DNA of 64,000 nt from Blasia pusilla (Eukaryota > Marchantiophyta > Marchantiopsida > Blasiales): contig CM114273.1 of NCBI GenBank assembly GCA_050084515.1, positions 19,778,001 through 19,842,000 on the forward strand. Direction: 5' to 3'. Positions 10,127-20,929 of this stretch are shown piece by piece (the stretch's first letter is position 1; every line of letters starts with the position of its first letter). Below the pieces are notes generated by a model that ran no database searches, was not told the DNA's origin, and was given only the letters and a program-made list of their open reading frames with translations. The position numbers and the translations under genes are program-made.

Positions 10127-13025
10127 CTAGGGATGATAATTGTAAGGTATCCATGTCTTCATAGTTACACTGAAAAGGGCCGCAAGAGCCATCCATGCAA
10201 GGAGAAAAGTTCCTAATTTGTTGTTCCCTTCCTCGTCAAAACTCCTCATCTGCCAGGCCACCACCAAACACCCACAATCATCAACATCTCTCTCAGTCAA
10301 AAAAACTATCCAACAGTTGGGGAAGATGATTGATGAATGCTCGTGTTTTCCATATCTTAAATATTCCAAATTTGTTCGCCCAAACTGCCATTGTTAAAAT
10401 CCAATTATGATTTTTGACAAATCAAGAACCCTACCCCTAGAATAAGATACATGTGGACTGCCATGTTGGCACCTCCAATATGGTCCTTTGACAAGAAGGG
10501 AAAATAGACTGCAGTTGATGGCATTCGCCATTTCCAAATACGGGTTAGGGGAAGGAACTGGTTAATTTCTAGTGTGCAGGAAGGCTATAGACTAATGAGA
10601 TCCCTTCTGTATGCAGTGGTATCGCAACTATGGACTACCTTCCAGACCAGATTTCAAGGGTGGGCTTGGGCTTGGAATTTCCCTCACAAACGGATTTCCA
10701 ATTTGTAGGCAAGCAGTAGATATTTTAGACCCTGTGTTTCCAGATAAGTTCAAAACAGAACCACAGCCAGATTTCAGCCAGATTTCTATTGACTGGAATG
10801 GTACCAAACATTCAACTGCACCTTGTTTTTTGAAGGGACTCATGGAAGTTCAGCTGCAACGTGCTGTCAGGCATGTACTCCCCAGGAGCACTTCCATGGT
10901 GAACAGCAATGGCCAGGATCGTCCTGCCGCATGCCATCAACCTCTGGGTGGAAGGTGCATCTCTTTGAAACTGAGCCACCCCATGAAAGTTGGGATAGCA
11001 CTTTCAGATATTAAGTTCAGCTGAAGGAGAGCAAGAAATCAAGAAAATGTAAATTTGGGAGTGTTAACCTACCACTGGAACAGGCTCTTTGCTGGTGTAT
11101 CTTTGAGTGATGTCTGTTTCATACGGCCATATGTAAGCACCTTCACGATTCTCGTATCGTTGCAAAGCCCAATCGTAAACCCTTCTTTCTTCCTCTGACG
11201 TCAAGATGTCGAAAGAAGTCTGCATCAAACAACTTAGATCAGTAACGAGAAAGCCATGCATCCAGGTATGAACACAGACTTGGAAACGGAAGAGCTCCAA
11301 CATTATGGCTTAGGAAGGCACTCAAAGGTCCCTCAGATGTATAAGATTAACATCAAGCTCACTTCTCCATTCATACTTGACTAGAAAGTTTATTTACAAT
11401 ATAAGATTACCATCAAGCTCAGTTCTCCATGCATAATTATCTAGAAAGTTTATTTGCATTTCCAGACCTAGAAATCCATGTAAGTTCAAAGAGCTGACAC
11501 AGAACCAAGTGACGAAAGTGAAGCAGCTGGAGCGAGCCAAACACCTGCAAAGAGCGAAGCTGATTTTGTGTTCCCTCCTGAGTTAATTCCTTCTGTTGCA
11601 TTAGCTCCTCACATCTCTTTTTGAAGGCATCAGCTATCTGGTCCCAGAAAGACAATTTTCATCAGAGGTAATAATCCGGATTCAAATGTCAGCTAAGAGT
11701 TTTTAATCTGAGAAATCGGACATCTTCTAGGTGCCACTTTTGCAGCTATAAAGAGTGAGTGTAGAGCCACTCATGATTTCCCGCCAACTGAAACATGGAC
11801 ATTTCAGATTGAGCCTCAAGAGCACATCCTCCATCTACTCTGATGGGTTGAAATCACCGAACATCCATCGAGGCATCCCATAAATTTCCAGCTCTTCAAA
11901 CGTGAAGGAGAAACTGCAAAAACACACCAACCCTTCCACCTACACAATCCTCCTCTGAAATGACTACACCTCTGCAGACAAGAGATTCTTTCCTCGTCTA
12001 CAGAGAGGCAGAGGCAAAGGCAGAGCGAGCGTGCACCTGTGCATTTGGAGCTCCAACAGGCACCCCCAGAATTGCATAGTGATTGACTTGAACCAACCCT
12101 GCACTAAAGAAGCACTGCGATCAACACATGCACTCCCTCCATCTCAGACGCCCATCACGACAGGAAGTCAAAGCCGCACTTTGTGCAAAACTTTCTTGAC
12201 GCGGGTTTACCCGGCTATGAATTGCATGATCTCTGCCTCGAAATCGGAATTCTTCTCCGTTGTAGTTGAAAGATAAGAATTCCATCTCGACCAGGTGGTG
12301 GCGTGGGACAGCAGAAGAATTCTCACCAGAGAATCAGAGTTCTACTCTAACGGTACCAGAGGTACTGCTTGACTGAATCAAACGTAGACAATGAGAAGGA
12401 GAAAACATTCGGCCTCATAAAGTGCATCAAATTCGCTGAAAATGGGGAGAGGTCCGCAGAAACCACAGACCCAAAACTCCATCAAATTCGATGGGAGTCA
12501 GCATTCTACGCTTACGGCAACGCAGGGAGAGCTTCACTGGATCGAACCTCATCAAATGTGAATAGAGAGAAGATGAAAACGGAGCCCACCACCAAAAATA
12601 CATAAAATTCGCTGAAAAATGAGAGTGGCCCGCAGAAACCACAGACCAAAAACTCCCTCAAATTCGTTGGGGTCGGAATTCTACGCTTACGGCACCACAG
12701 GCAGAGCTTCACTGAACCGAGTCTCATCAATTGTGAAAGGGCGAAGGCCAAAACGGAGCCACCCACAGAAAATGCATCAAATTCCCTGCGCTGCGAAAGG
12801 GGAGACACGGGCAAGAAAATCCTCCATGGAATTCATTGGAGAAGAAGGAAGGGAGCAGGAAGAAGTACCGGCGGTGCCCTCGAGAGTGCCGAGCAGCGGA
12901 GTCTTGGACACGAGCGAGGTGGGAAGAGCAGCGGGAGGAGTCTCCGCGCACGCTCTCACGCCCAGAGAACGAGAAGCGGCGAAGCGGCCTGCTGTTGTCG
13001 CTGCTACGAGGTAGCTGATCACCAT
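10127..13025 (-). CDS. ndhU: NdhU-type J-like subunit of the chloroplast NADH dehydrogenase-like complex, 5 exons
   Basis: Exons on the minus strand are 13025-12809, 12098-12037, 11637-11545, 11219-11073 and 10249-10127. All junctions are GT-AG and phases agree (1, 0, 0, 0), giving 213 residues. Residues 1 to about 60 are Ser/Ala/Thr-rich without acidic clusters, like a chloroplast transit peptide. Residues 78-145 form a J-like domain: HYAILGVPVGA, then IADAFKKRCEELM, then SFDILTSEEERRVYDW. The HPD tripeptide is absent, as in J-like NDH subunits that are not true co-chaperones. KLGTFLLAWMALAALF (about 184-199) is a single membrane span near the C terminus, suiting a thylakoid anchor. Size and layout fit NdhU (CRRL) better than NdhT. 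NDH subunits of this group serve the ferredoxin-binding subcomplex in cyclic electron flow. The start is the ATG at 13025; an upstream in-frame GTG is not used. Family assignment is from memory of the architecture; a different J-like thylakoid protein is the alternative. Confidence 0.72.
12425..12822. repeat. Tandem repeat of about 175 bp in ndhU intron 1
   Basis: Unit 1 (12425-12600) and unit 2 (12601-12774) share CATCAAATTCGCTGAAAA, the CCGCAGAAACCACAGACC block, TTCTACGCTTACGGCA and AGAGCTTCACTG. A partial third unit (12775 to about 12822) runs into the exon 1 splice donor region. The repeat therefore appears to have arisen by duplication next to the exon 1 boundary. No coding role is visible. 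Confidence 0.8.
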
Positions 13026-13900
13026 CGCTGAAAGCTCCGCAGATCCAGCCACAGAGAATTCTCACGCCTCCACTGCTTCAAATTCCTCGACTCATTCCAC
13101 TCCCAGGGGCTTCACCATCCGTCTGTCCGTCCGTCCCTCTCTCTCCGTCTCTCCGTTCCTCCGTCCGGGCCCACAAGCCTATCCTTCTCTTCCCCATTCC
13201 ATCCTCACTTCCGATCACGGACCCCCACGTAGCCCCCTCCCTCCTCTCCTCTGTGAGTACAGCATTCATAAAATAAAAGACTGTATAGTATAGAGAGGGA
13301 TATTTTTTCTTCTTGTTACATCTCCTCCCAACCCAAAGAAGTGAAGTTTGTTTTGCATAGGAGAAACCAACGGTGGGAGAGAGACACATTTGTAGTTCTT
13401 ATAACCATCAGGTTGACTTTGGGTATATCAAGTATTTTAGAGGAGAAGATTTTGGGACAATGAAAAATATATATAGTACTACTAGTTATGTATACCAAAA
13501 ATTACCTCACCTAAATACAAACCAAAATAGTTATGTATACCAAGAATACGAAGGAAAGCTTTTGGTTTTGGAACAACTTTTGGTTCCACGACTTTTGGAT
13601 TTATATGTTTGCATACGAAGGAAGGGAAGTTGAGAATAGGAGGGAGACTATTTATATGTTTGTATAGGAGGATTTGAATACGATGAGAGGATACAACGGG
13701 ATGAAGTAGCACAAATTTAATAGCACAAATTTTGTTCACATGAGTCACACAAGTTGAGTTACACCAATCCAATCCATGATATGAATGTGTTACAGGAATC
13801 ACGTAGAGACACATTACACGGATCCAAGATACGAATTTAATTCGCACAAGTCACACGAATTGGGTTACATAAATCCAAGGTAAAGAGACACCCAAAACTT
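13026..13900. other. Upstream region of ndhU
   Basis: On the minus strand this is the 5' untranslated and promoter region. It holds a CT-rich stretch (13110-13260, with CCGTCCGTCC-type runs) and then AT-rich DNA. A loose direct repeat is seen near 13740-13880 (CACACAAGTTGAGTTACA and CACACGAATTGGGTTACA). No core promoter element can be called with confidence. Confidence 0.4.
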
Positions 13901-14778
13901 TCATCCACGAGAGAGCACCGATATGGGGCAATCCCTATTAGAAATTGGCCAGCGCTTCCGCGCGCCACTCTTCCACACAAAAAATCGGCAAATGCAAAGA
14001 ACAATCAAAGCAGCCCTTGCTCCCATGAGCACTCCCATGAGCCGCTAAACGGAGAACACTATCCCCAACCTGCAAAAACAGCAAGTAACTAGCGAGCTCC
14101 CCCATGAAGCTCTCTCACTCTCTCATTCTCTCATTCTCTCTTTGTAAAGTAAGATCCAATCTCTCTCTACACCATCTCACACCATAGCTCTCAAAGGTGT
14201 GCACTCTCTCTCATGTCAAACCAAACCCACTCTCCTAATGAGAGGCTTGGGTTACACTCACAAGGCAAGGGACCATAGCTCCGCCACCTCATGCCAAGAG
14301 GTTCAACAAAGAAAGAATGAACTCTCGAGCTCTCTTTCCTTGAGGTATACCCCTCCCCTCTCCCAAGCTCTCGGTAACCTATTCTCCCAACCTCCTTGGC
14401 TCTTGACCTGATGTAGGAGGTCAAGGGCTACTTACAAAAAATAGAAAGTCGATCATATATTCAAAAATGGTACTTATCTAAAATAGTAAGTTCCTCAATA
14501 TGGCTCCAAATGAATCGAAACGAAGGGAAAACCTGCTCTCTCAGGTTTTCTGGGGCCTCAGCAGGTCATCTTCAACCTACTGAGCGTGTCCTCCACTAAT
14601 CACAAAGGCGCTCTACTAGATCTCACCGATATATCCTAAAAGATGTTATAGTTGTCGTGCGCATACACATCGCTATACAACATACATCGCTCTCACCAAA
14701 CACGCACACAAACACGCACAATCCCATGCTAACTCATGGCATCCAAACAGAGAGGCAAGAAGTACCAAAATATCTCCA
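13900..14778 (-). repeat. 3' LTR of element 2 (subfamily shared with element 3)
   Basis: The start at TG 14778 follows a polypurine tract (reverse complement of 14781-14790). Most of its length aligns with 55461-56220 and with 37134-37850: shared blocks include a ...TGAGGCC segment, GGTCAAGAGCCAAGGAGGT, TTGAACCTCTTGGCATGAGG, CGGAGCTATGG, CAGGTTGGGGA and GGAAGCGCTG. The distal end is set near 13900 because similarity with element 3 fades after the CGGTGCTCT block. Three copies flanking or lying apart from coding parts support LTR identity. Confidence 0.75.
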
Positions 14779-14965
14779 ATCGTCCCCCTAGCTGGTGGTT
14801 AGGTCCCTCTAACTCCACATAGCCATCTATCCCTACCTACCACGACATACATCTCTAGGACGCTAAGAGCAGAACGGCCGGGTGCTCATGTGGCCCCATC
14901 GTTAGTCACCTTCCTGTCATCCATGTCAAAAAAAATTCGAAATCGAAACGTGCCTAGTATCTCCT

Positions 14966-15608
14966 CTATGTACATCTGGGACACATCCATCCTCCCTGAG
15001 GAACCTTAGTGAGAGGTGGCGTCAAACATGCCATATGCCAATCTCTCAAACATCCATCACAGACTAGCATCGTACGTGGCCGCACCACGAGCAGAACCAC
15101 ACAACATACAACGCAAGCCTGCAAGAACTACCGGTGAGCTTGGATCTACTGTACCATCAATGTTAGGAAGGTGACATGGCGCACAATTACGCACATGGTC
15201 CTTCCATACCATACCATCGCGTCCCTCCAGCAAGAGAACACCGGATGGCAAAACGTCACGCACTCTCATGATAGTGCGCCCTGCAGTCACATCCAATGTC
15301 GTCGGTGCCGTCTGTTGCAAGTAGACATAATCTCCTTGATGAAACCTCCGCATAGTTGGTCGATAACCACCACCCCGAATAGTCGCATACCTCAACGTAT
15401 CCCGATGATGCGCAATCGCCAAGTTCTCGAATGCCATGGGCATCACTCTCTGAAACAACTCAGCCCTCTGAGAACATGCTCGCATCCATACATCTCGGTC
15501 ATCAAGGTCCAGCACCTCACCAGCATCTTGACGAATGGCCGCAGGTAAATCTGGCTCTCGGCCATAAAGTAGCAAGTACGGTGAAAAAGACACAAAGGAT
15601 GCTCGAGC
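14966..15608 (-). pseudogene. Integrase C terminus and PHD finger of element 2
   Basis: The frame from about 15605 reads through SFSPYLLLYGREPDLPAAI, then RRFHQGDYVYLQQ and VWKDHVRNCAPCHLPN, as in element 1. The PHD finger spans 15110-14972: CMLC, then after a frameshift near 15075 VCDGC, DWHMAC and WMCPRC, followed by Thr and TAG at 14968-14966. Ligands and spacing match element 1 although the residues between them differ, which argues for selection on the finger before decay. The N-terminal and catalytic parts of integrase are missing. Confidence 0.85.
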
Positions 15609-15609
15609 T

Positions 15610-16927
15610 CTATCAACCACTTTAGTGGTTGATGATCTGTGATGATGGTAAAGGGGTTTCCGAATAAGTAACACCTGAAATGCGCAACAACCCACACTAC
15701 AGCCAAGCACTCACCCTCATACGAGTTGTACTCCACCTCTACAACGTTGTTCGAGCGGCTAGCGTAAGCCACCACGAACTCTCTACCCTCATCATCATGT
15801 TGGGTGAGCACCGCTCCAAGCCCCAACATGCTCCAATCTGTGTGCAACTGGAAAGGACGCCCCGTGATTGGTCTCCTTAAGATGGGCGCAGACGTCAACC
15901 TGTACTTGAGCAATTGAAATGCTCACTCCTGCTCATCCCCCTAGTGCCACTAGTAATCCACCTTGGTCAGCAAGGTCAGCATCTTTGCAATCGAACTGAA
16001 TCCCTTGACGGACCGCCAATAGAAGTTCGCCAATCCCATGAATGCGCGAACACGGCTCACATCTGTAGGGCGTGGAATGCGTGAGATAGCCTCTACCTTT
16101 GTCTGCTGAACACTAAGGCCCGCGGAGTATATCATATGAGACAAGTACTCAATCTGGTTGTAGAAGAACTTGCACTTTCCTGGATGTAGCTTCAGCCCAT
16201 GTAATTGCAATCATCAAAACACCTCCTCTAGATGTCGCTCATGCTCCTCAACCGTTGCGCTAAAGACTACGATGTCATCAATATAATACTTAGCAAAATC
16301 CAGACCAGCCAAGATCCTATCCATGACCCTCTGAAACTCAGCCGGAGCGTTCTTTAACCCAAATGGTAAGAATTGCCACTTATACAAACAATCCTTCCCG
16401 TGAGGATCCATGCCCCAAAATGTCATCTTCTGCCTGTCCTCCAATTTGATAGGCAGTTGATGGTATCCGGCTCGCAAATCTAATGAACTGAAAACCTTTG
16501 CATGACCAATCGCATCCTCAATCTCCTCAGGGGTGGACATGGCATACCTATCAGACTTCGTCAGCCGATTGATAGGTCGGTAATCCCCACACATCCGCCT
16601 ATCCGTCCAGTTGCCATGCACATTCTTCTTGGCGAGCATGACAGTGGTAGATGCATACTTCCCATGCGACATCTCCACTAGTCTTGCTCCAACCAAGTCT
16701 TGGCTCCTACTCTGAATCAGAGCCCTCTCCATATCACTAAACCAGTAGGATCGTTGGAAGATCGGCGTATCACTCTACAACTCAATGCGAATCCCCGGTC
16801 CCTTCAGTGTACCCAAATCGTCTATGCTAAACGCAAAGCAGCTCCTATAACTCCTGAGGAACTGATGTATTCCGCGCCGCTCTCCTCATGTCAACTTAGG
16901 GCCGATATCTGGCTCCCAAGTCTCCAT
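15610..16927 (-). pseudogene. Reverse transcriptase and RNase H of element 2
   Basis: The RT region begins at the ATG at 16927 (METWEP), a position also marked by METWEP in element 3 at 61641. Key blocks are CGDYRPINRLTKSDRYAMSTP, FSSLDLRAGYHQLPI, FLPFGLKNAPAEFQRVMD and an intact active-site box YYIDDIVVFS near 16285-16260. RNase H shows LHTDWSMLGLGAVLTQ and TDHQPLKWL, then is cut at the deletion junction near 15605 and fused in another frame to the integrase C terminus. Stops near 16203 and 15949 break it. Confidence 0.9.
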
Positions 16928-17284
16928 CGTGACTACGGTAGGACTCTCTGGTGCGGATATCGGTGGTTGCTATGGTGCAAACCCGTCTCGAACAACGACA
17001 CTCGACTGATCTCCTGCAGCCAAGTGCAAACTCTGATCTCCTCCACATGTAGTGCTTGGAACCACGCTCGATGTTGTGGCTATCATCTCTTGGCGTACCC
17101 GCAAAACATCCCAAGAATTCCAAGGGTGTCTCTCCCGATCTCCCCTGGTGTGTCGATCTCCTTGGGTCTTGCCCCCAGCCACTGCCTCCGCCATCTCGAT
17201 AGGCATAGGGCTCACCAACGCAACCGATGTGATCTGACACGATCTCATCCGACGCTGCTCAACCCAAGCTGAAGATCCATGTCA

Positions 17285-18200
17285 AGCAGTTCAGGTCCAT
17301 CGCCTGACCCAAGACATGGCATCGTGATGCCTCTGATACTGACGCTACTGCCCTCACTCCTGTGGGAAATCCCATTGCCCGCTCTCTCTCGTCGGCGTTG
17401 TGCTCCACCAACCTCTGAACCTAGTCATCCCAAACCAAGCTAGGACCGGCCTCCTTGTATGCATAGGAAGCGGGAAAACTCACAAACGTGGGAAAGGTTG
17501 CCTACGGCTTGCCTACCCTATTGACCACAGTCAACAGTGGTTGATCATCATGCCTGATTTCTTGTGAGCGACAACTTGGATTCAGAATGAAATTCACTAA
17601 CAAATGGGAGGGTCGCTCCACTCTTGCCCTCTGTAACACCGCATGGGGCACCAAGTTGGTCCACCATAGACACTGGCGATGGGCTCTAGAACCTACACTC
17701 GTTGCATCCAAGAACACTGTTGGGCCAATCTAGGCAGGCACCTGATGAGCACTCGTCACCACCCGTGACCTAGAGTCTCCTAAGATCAGCACATTCTCCA
17801 TAGTGTAGGCTAGAGAACAAGACTGGTGCTCCTGCAACTGCCGTAAGATCCTCAACATCTCCCAAAACAACTTGGATCAAGTGTCAGCCAACCCGCTGCC
17901 TCGTCAAGCACTCAACTGACCTTGACATGGCCAACCGGCAATAACCAAATCAATGATGCCAAACCGGTCTAAGTCCAGCGCCCCCAACAATGAAATATCA
18001 CTCAGTAGGGAACTCTGGTACCCTTGTATCGCGGAGGCAGACAATAAGTTGGGAAAACGTAGGCGTAACTGCACCACATATCTTAGTGAGACGCGCCTCG
18101 CAACATCATCACTCTCCACATACATGTACTGCTGCACTCGCACTCCTGCCTGCAAAACAGCAGCTAACCCGGTGTAATCCCTACAAAGAGATCTAACATT
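17285..18200 (-). pseudogene. C5 cytosine DNA methyltransferase domain of element 2
   Basis: This copy preserves the widest motif range. Motif I MLDLF starts at 18199 but is disrupted by a one-base deletion relative to element 3, shifting frame before TGLAAVLQAG. YVES-type motif II follows, then motif IV DLVIAGWPCQGQ with Cys at 17927-17925. After a stop come KLFWEMLRILRQL, motif VI MENV, a DATSVG...AHRQCLWWTNL block resembling motif VIII, then a segment with ASYAYKEAG, ERERAMGFPTG (motif IX/target-recognition end) and a CHVLGQAMDLN block like motif X. The order is canonical (I to X), not the permuted order of plant DRM enzymes. The short spacing and the AHR..W block recall DNMT3-type enzymes. 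Several stops make it inactive. Confidence 0.85.
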
Positions 18201-20898
18201 CAAATACCCTTCTCTAGGATACACCACACAATGGGTGTGGTATCCAAGAGTGTCATCGTAGCACTCCCTGCTACATTGGGTTCCTCTGACCCGTCACGGA
18301 TTGGTGCAAATGCCTCACTCCACGTGGTCAGCACGTGCTCATCTGCCAATCGTCGAAGCTCCTCAGTCGAGCCCCACAACGGCATCTCTCCTCCACGGAA
18401 TGATGCGACTACCATAACACTCCTCTCCATAGAAATGTCAGGAATGGGAGTATCCTCTGCTTGGACATGTCTCTCAATCAAATCACTAGGCCAAGTGATG
18501 GCAATGCTAAATGCTGCTAAGGTCCCCACCTCTCCTGGCCGTCGCTCGATCACTACACATGTGAATCGAACGGGTAATGAGCTAAGGCGCCCATCACCTG
18601 ACTGCCATCTTGGTTTGTAGAACCCTGAATCCTCCCAGTAATCCAGGGAAAACCCCATCGGGTTTAACACTGCTCCACCAACCAAGACGTCGTAGGACTC
18701 TGCATCAATCACTATCGCCTTGGCTCGCACCACGGACTCATCTGTAGGATGTCCCCAGCAAATCCTCACCACGACCTCCTGTCGGATGATATACTGTGTG
18801 GTACTCACTCCATCCAAGGATTTTTGTATCCAAAATGGGCAACGCTCCACATCGGCTCTCGTCAAGCCCAATCCTCTAAATGACGCTTTCCCCAACATCA
18901 GGGGTTGTGCTCCAACAAGACGCGCTGCGAACTAAAAGCTCTACCTTCGGGACTCAACAACTGGAAGACCGCTCCTCGGTTATCCAACAACACAACACCA
19001 GGAGAAGCCATGGCACGCTCTATCGTGGGTCTAGCAGGAATCTCTGCCATCCTAGCAGCCGCAGCCTGCCATGAATCTGATGTGGACAACCCGAGCATCC
19101 GCTCCAAGGGCAAGTCCATCACCTCCTCTGCAATCACCTCTAAACGTGATGCAGGAAATCCAACTCCGCGCTCACATAGTGAAGCGGCTAGCCAAAAAGC
19201 CTCGGCGGGCATACCCCCCAACGTCATAACATCGGAGGCAGAAAATAAAGGAGTGCGATACACAGCGATGGCCGCCCCCAACAACGTGCTCGACACATGC
19301 CCCTCTTAAGCGTCAACAATAGGAGTCATCGTACTCGCTTCTCCCATCGCCCTCCATGCCTGCACACCAACAACATCACCAACTCTCCAGGAACTCTGAT
19401 CAGGACCCATCGATGGGGTCCTCATCGCCTCGGACAACGTGAAAGACTGAGGAAGCCTAGTTTGTTTCCTGGCTTCCCCTTGCTGTGGATCCAACTTTGC
19501 GGCTGCTCTACGCGTCACAACTACGGATGCCTCCATCTGGGCAACCCCGCACATCCAACCAGGATCCTCCTGATCTCTGGCTGCTCCACATTATGTCGAT
19601 GTCACGGATCTCGCATTGGGTAACCTCAATGCCATAATGGCAATCTGCTCTTGTAGCCGTTGTATCTGAGCAACCATCCCAGCCTCACGTCCGGCGTCTC
19701 CCTCGGCGCGTCTAGGTGGTGGTTCTCTACCTCCTCCACAAGCAGCTCCACCATCGTGTCAAGCAACTCCAGCTCCTCATCCCCCAACGAGACCACCTTG
19801 TGTACGATCTCTAGGCCCACCCGGACCGGCTACTCGCTCTAGTGCCCTCTCTGGCCCTCGGTCCGGACGTAACTCACAATATAAAATGAAACACCTGGCG
19901 CATATATGACCATACCTCTGACAATAGTCACACAAATAACCTCATGTTGCAGCACCATCTCCTCTTCCATACTGAGGCACACGTCCATGACCCTAACAAG
20001 TGCAATCGCGTTGATAATGGGCTCCACCACATGACCAACAAGTAATAGTAGGCGGCTGCTGTTGAGCCGCATATGAAGGCGCAGGTCTCTGTGGCACGGC
20101 CCCCCGATATCCTCCCTGAGCTCGTGGTGCCACAGTCGACCTATCTCGGATTCCACGTTGCTGCACAGGTAGTGCAAACAATCGTGACTGCTCTCGCCCA
20201 AAACCCATGGTGGCTACGCTCTCCTCCGCCATGTTGCGCTCAATGTTCTCGGAGGTCCTTAAAACATCTCTTAACGTAGGGGAGGTGTTCATAAGAACCA
20301 TCCCGTCCCGCACCCATGTTGGCAGGGTCCGGTCCAGCATTGCGTACCATGACTGGATAGCCTGAGCCTCCGTCACCCCCTGAGTGACGTTGATCAACCG
20401 GCACAAGCAAGTGTAAGCCTCACGCAAACTCTCACCCGGTCGCCTCTGGAAGTCGTGGATGCTCCGCAACTTCTCCGTCCGTACCCCTTGGTAGCTTGCC
20501 CTCAACTCAGCAAAGAACTCAACCACAGGGTTGGACCCGAGACGAACCCCACTAGACGGTGCAACTGCTCGCATACGAGTGATCCCTCCTAAAACGTCAC
20601 TAGTGGAAGAGGAAGTAGCCTCTCTTGACTCCTCCTCCTGATCTCGGAATGGCTCCGTCCATGACACATAATATGGGTCATAGTAGAGCCTCCACGCCTC
20701 GATCTCATTTACATATCTTTGAGAGAACTCATTGTAATCGTCCATGGGCACCCCCTCTAAATGTTGGAACATACCGTTCCATGTTGTAAACGGGTTGAAC
20801 TCTCTAGAGTTCTTGGCCTGCTGGGAGTCGCACCAACTCCTAAACTCTGCTATGAAATCGTGCCTACTGCACCTGAAAATCTTCGCGGTCCTCTAACC
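18201..20898 (-). pseudogene. gag and protease of element 2
   Basis: Gag runs from about 20898 with PMDDYNEF, EIEAWRLYYDPYYVSW and YQGVRTEKLRSIHDFQRR, all shared with element 3. Zinc knuckle 1 is CWSCGGAHYQRDC at 20040-20002 (CX2CX3HX4C) and knuckle 2, in another frame near 19940-19900, is a canonical CDYC...H...C. The protease region shows LGKASFRGLGLTRADVE and ESYDVLVGGAVL, but the catalytic D-S-G has been removed by a small deletion near 18915, where element 3 has DSGA. The gap between gag and methyltransferase carries the same unassigned region as in the other copies. Confidence 0.85.
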
Positions 20899-20929
20899 CG
20901 ATAAATTAGTAAGGTATCATATTTTCTCG

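Larger units (their letters stand above)
13900..20898 (-). mobile_element. Element 2: Ty3/gypsy retrotransposon with methyltransferase and PHD (decayed, 5'-truncated)
   Basis: Running from high to low coordinates the copy holds gag, protease, methyltransferase, reverse transcriptase, RNase H, the C-terminal part of integrase, a PHD finger, a polypurine tract and the 3' LTR. The 5' LTR, leader and gag N terminus are absent: similarity to element 3 stops near 20898, where Helitron-derived sequence begins. The integrase catalytic core is deleted (junction near 15605). It is closely related to element 3 at protein level across gag, protease and RT. Confidence 0.9.

Noticed and set aside
11880-11940. 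A minus-strand frame reading FTFEELEIYGMPRWMFGDFNPSE as an ndhU exon
   Set aside because: No GT donor in a phase compatible with the next exon; the exon at 12098-12037 joins perfectly and supplies the J-like domain start.
12836-13018. Open frames on the plus strand over ndhU exon 1
   Set aside because: They are shadows of the minus-strand transit peptide exon, whose splice sites and phases agree with four further exons.
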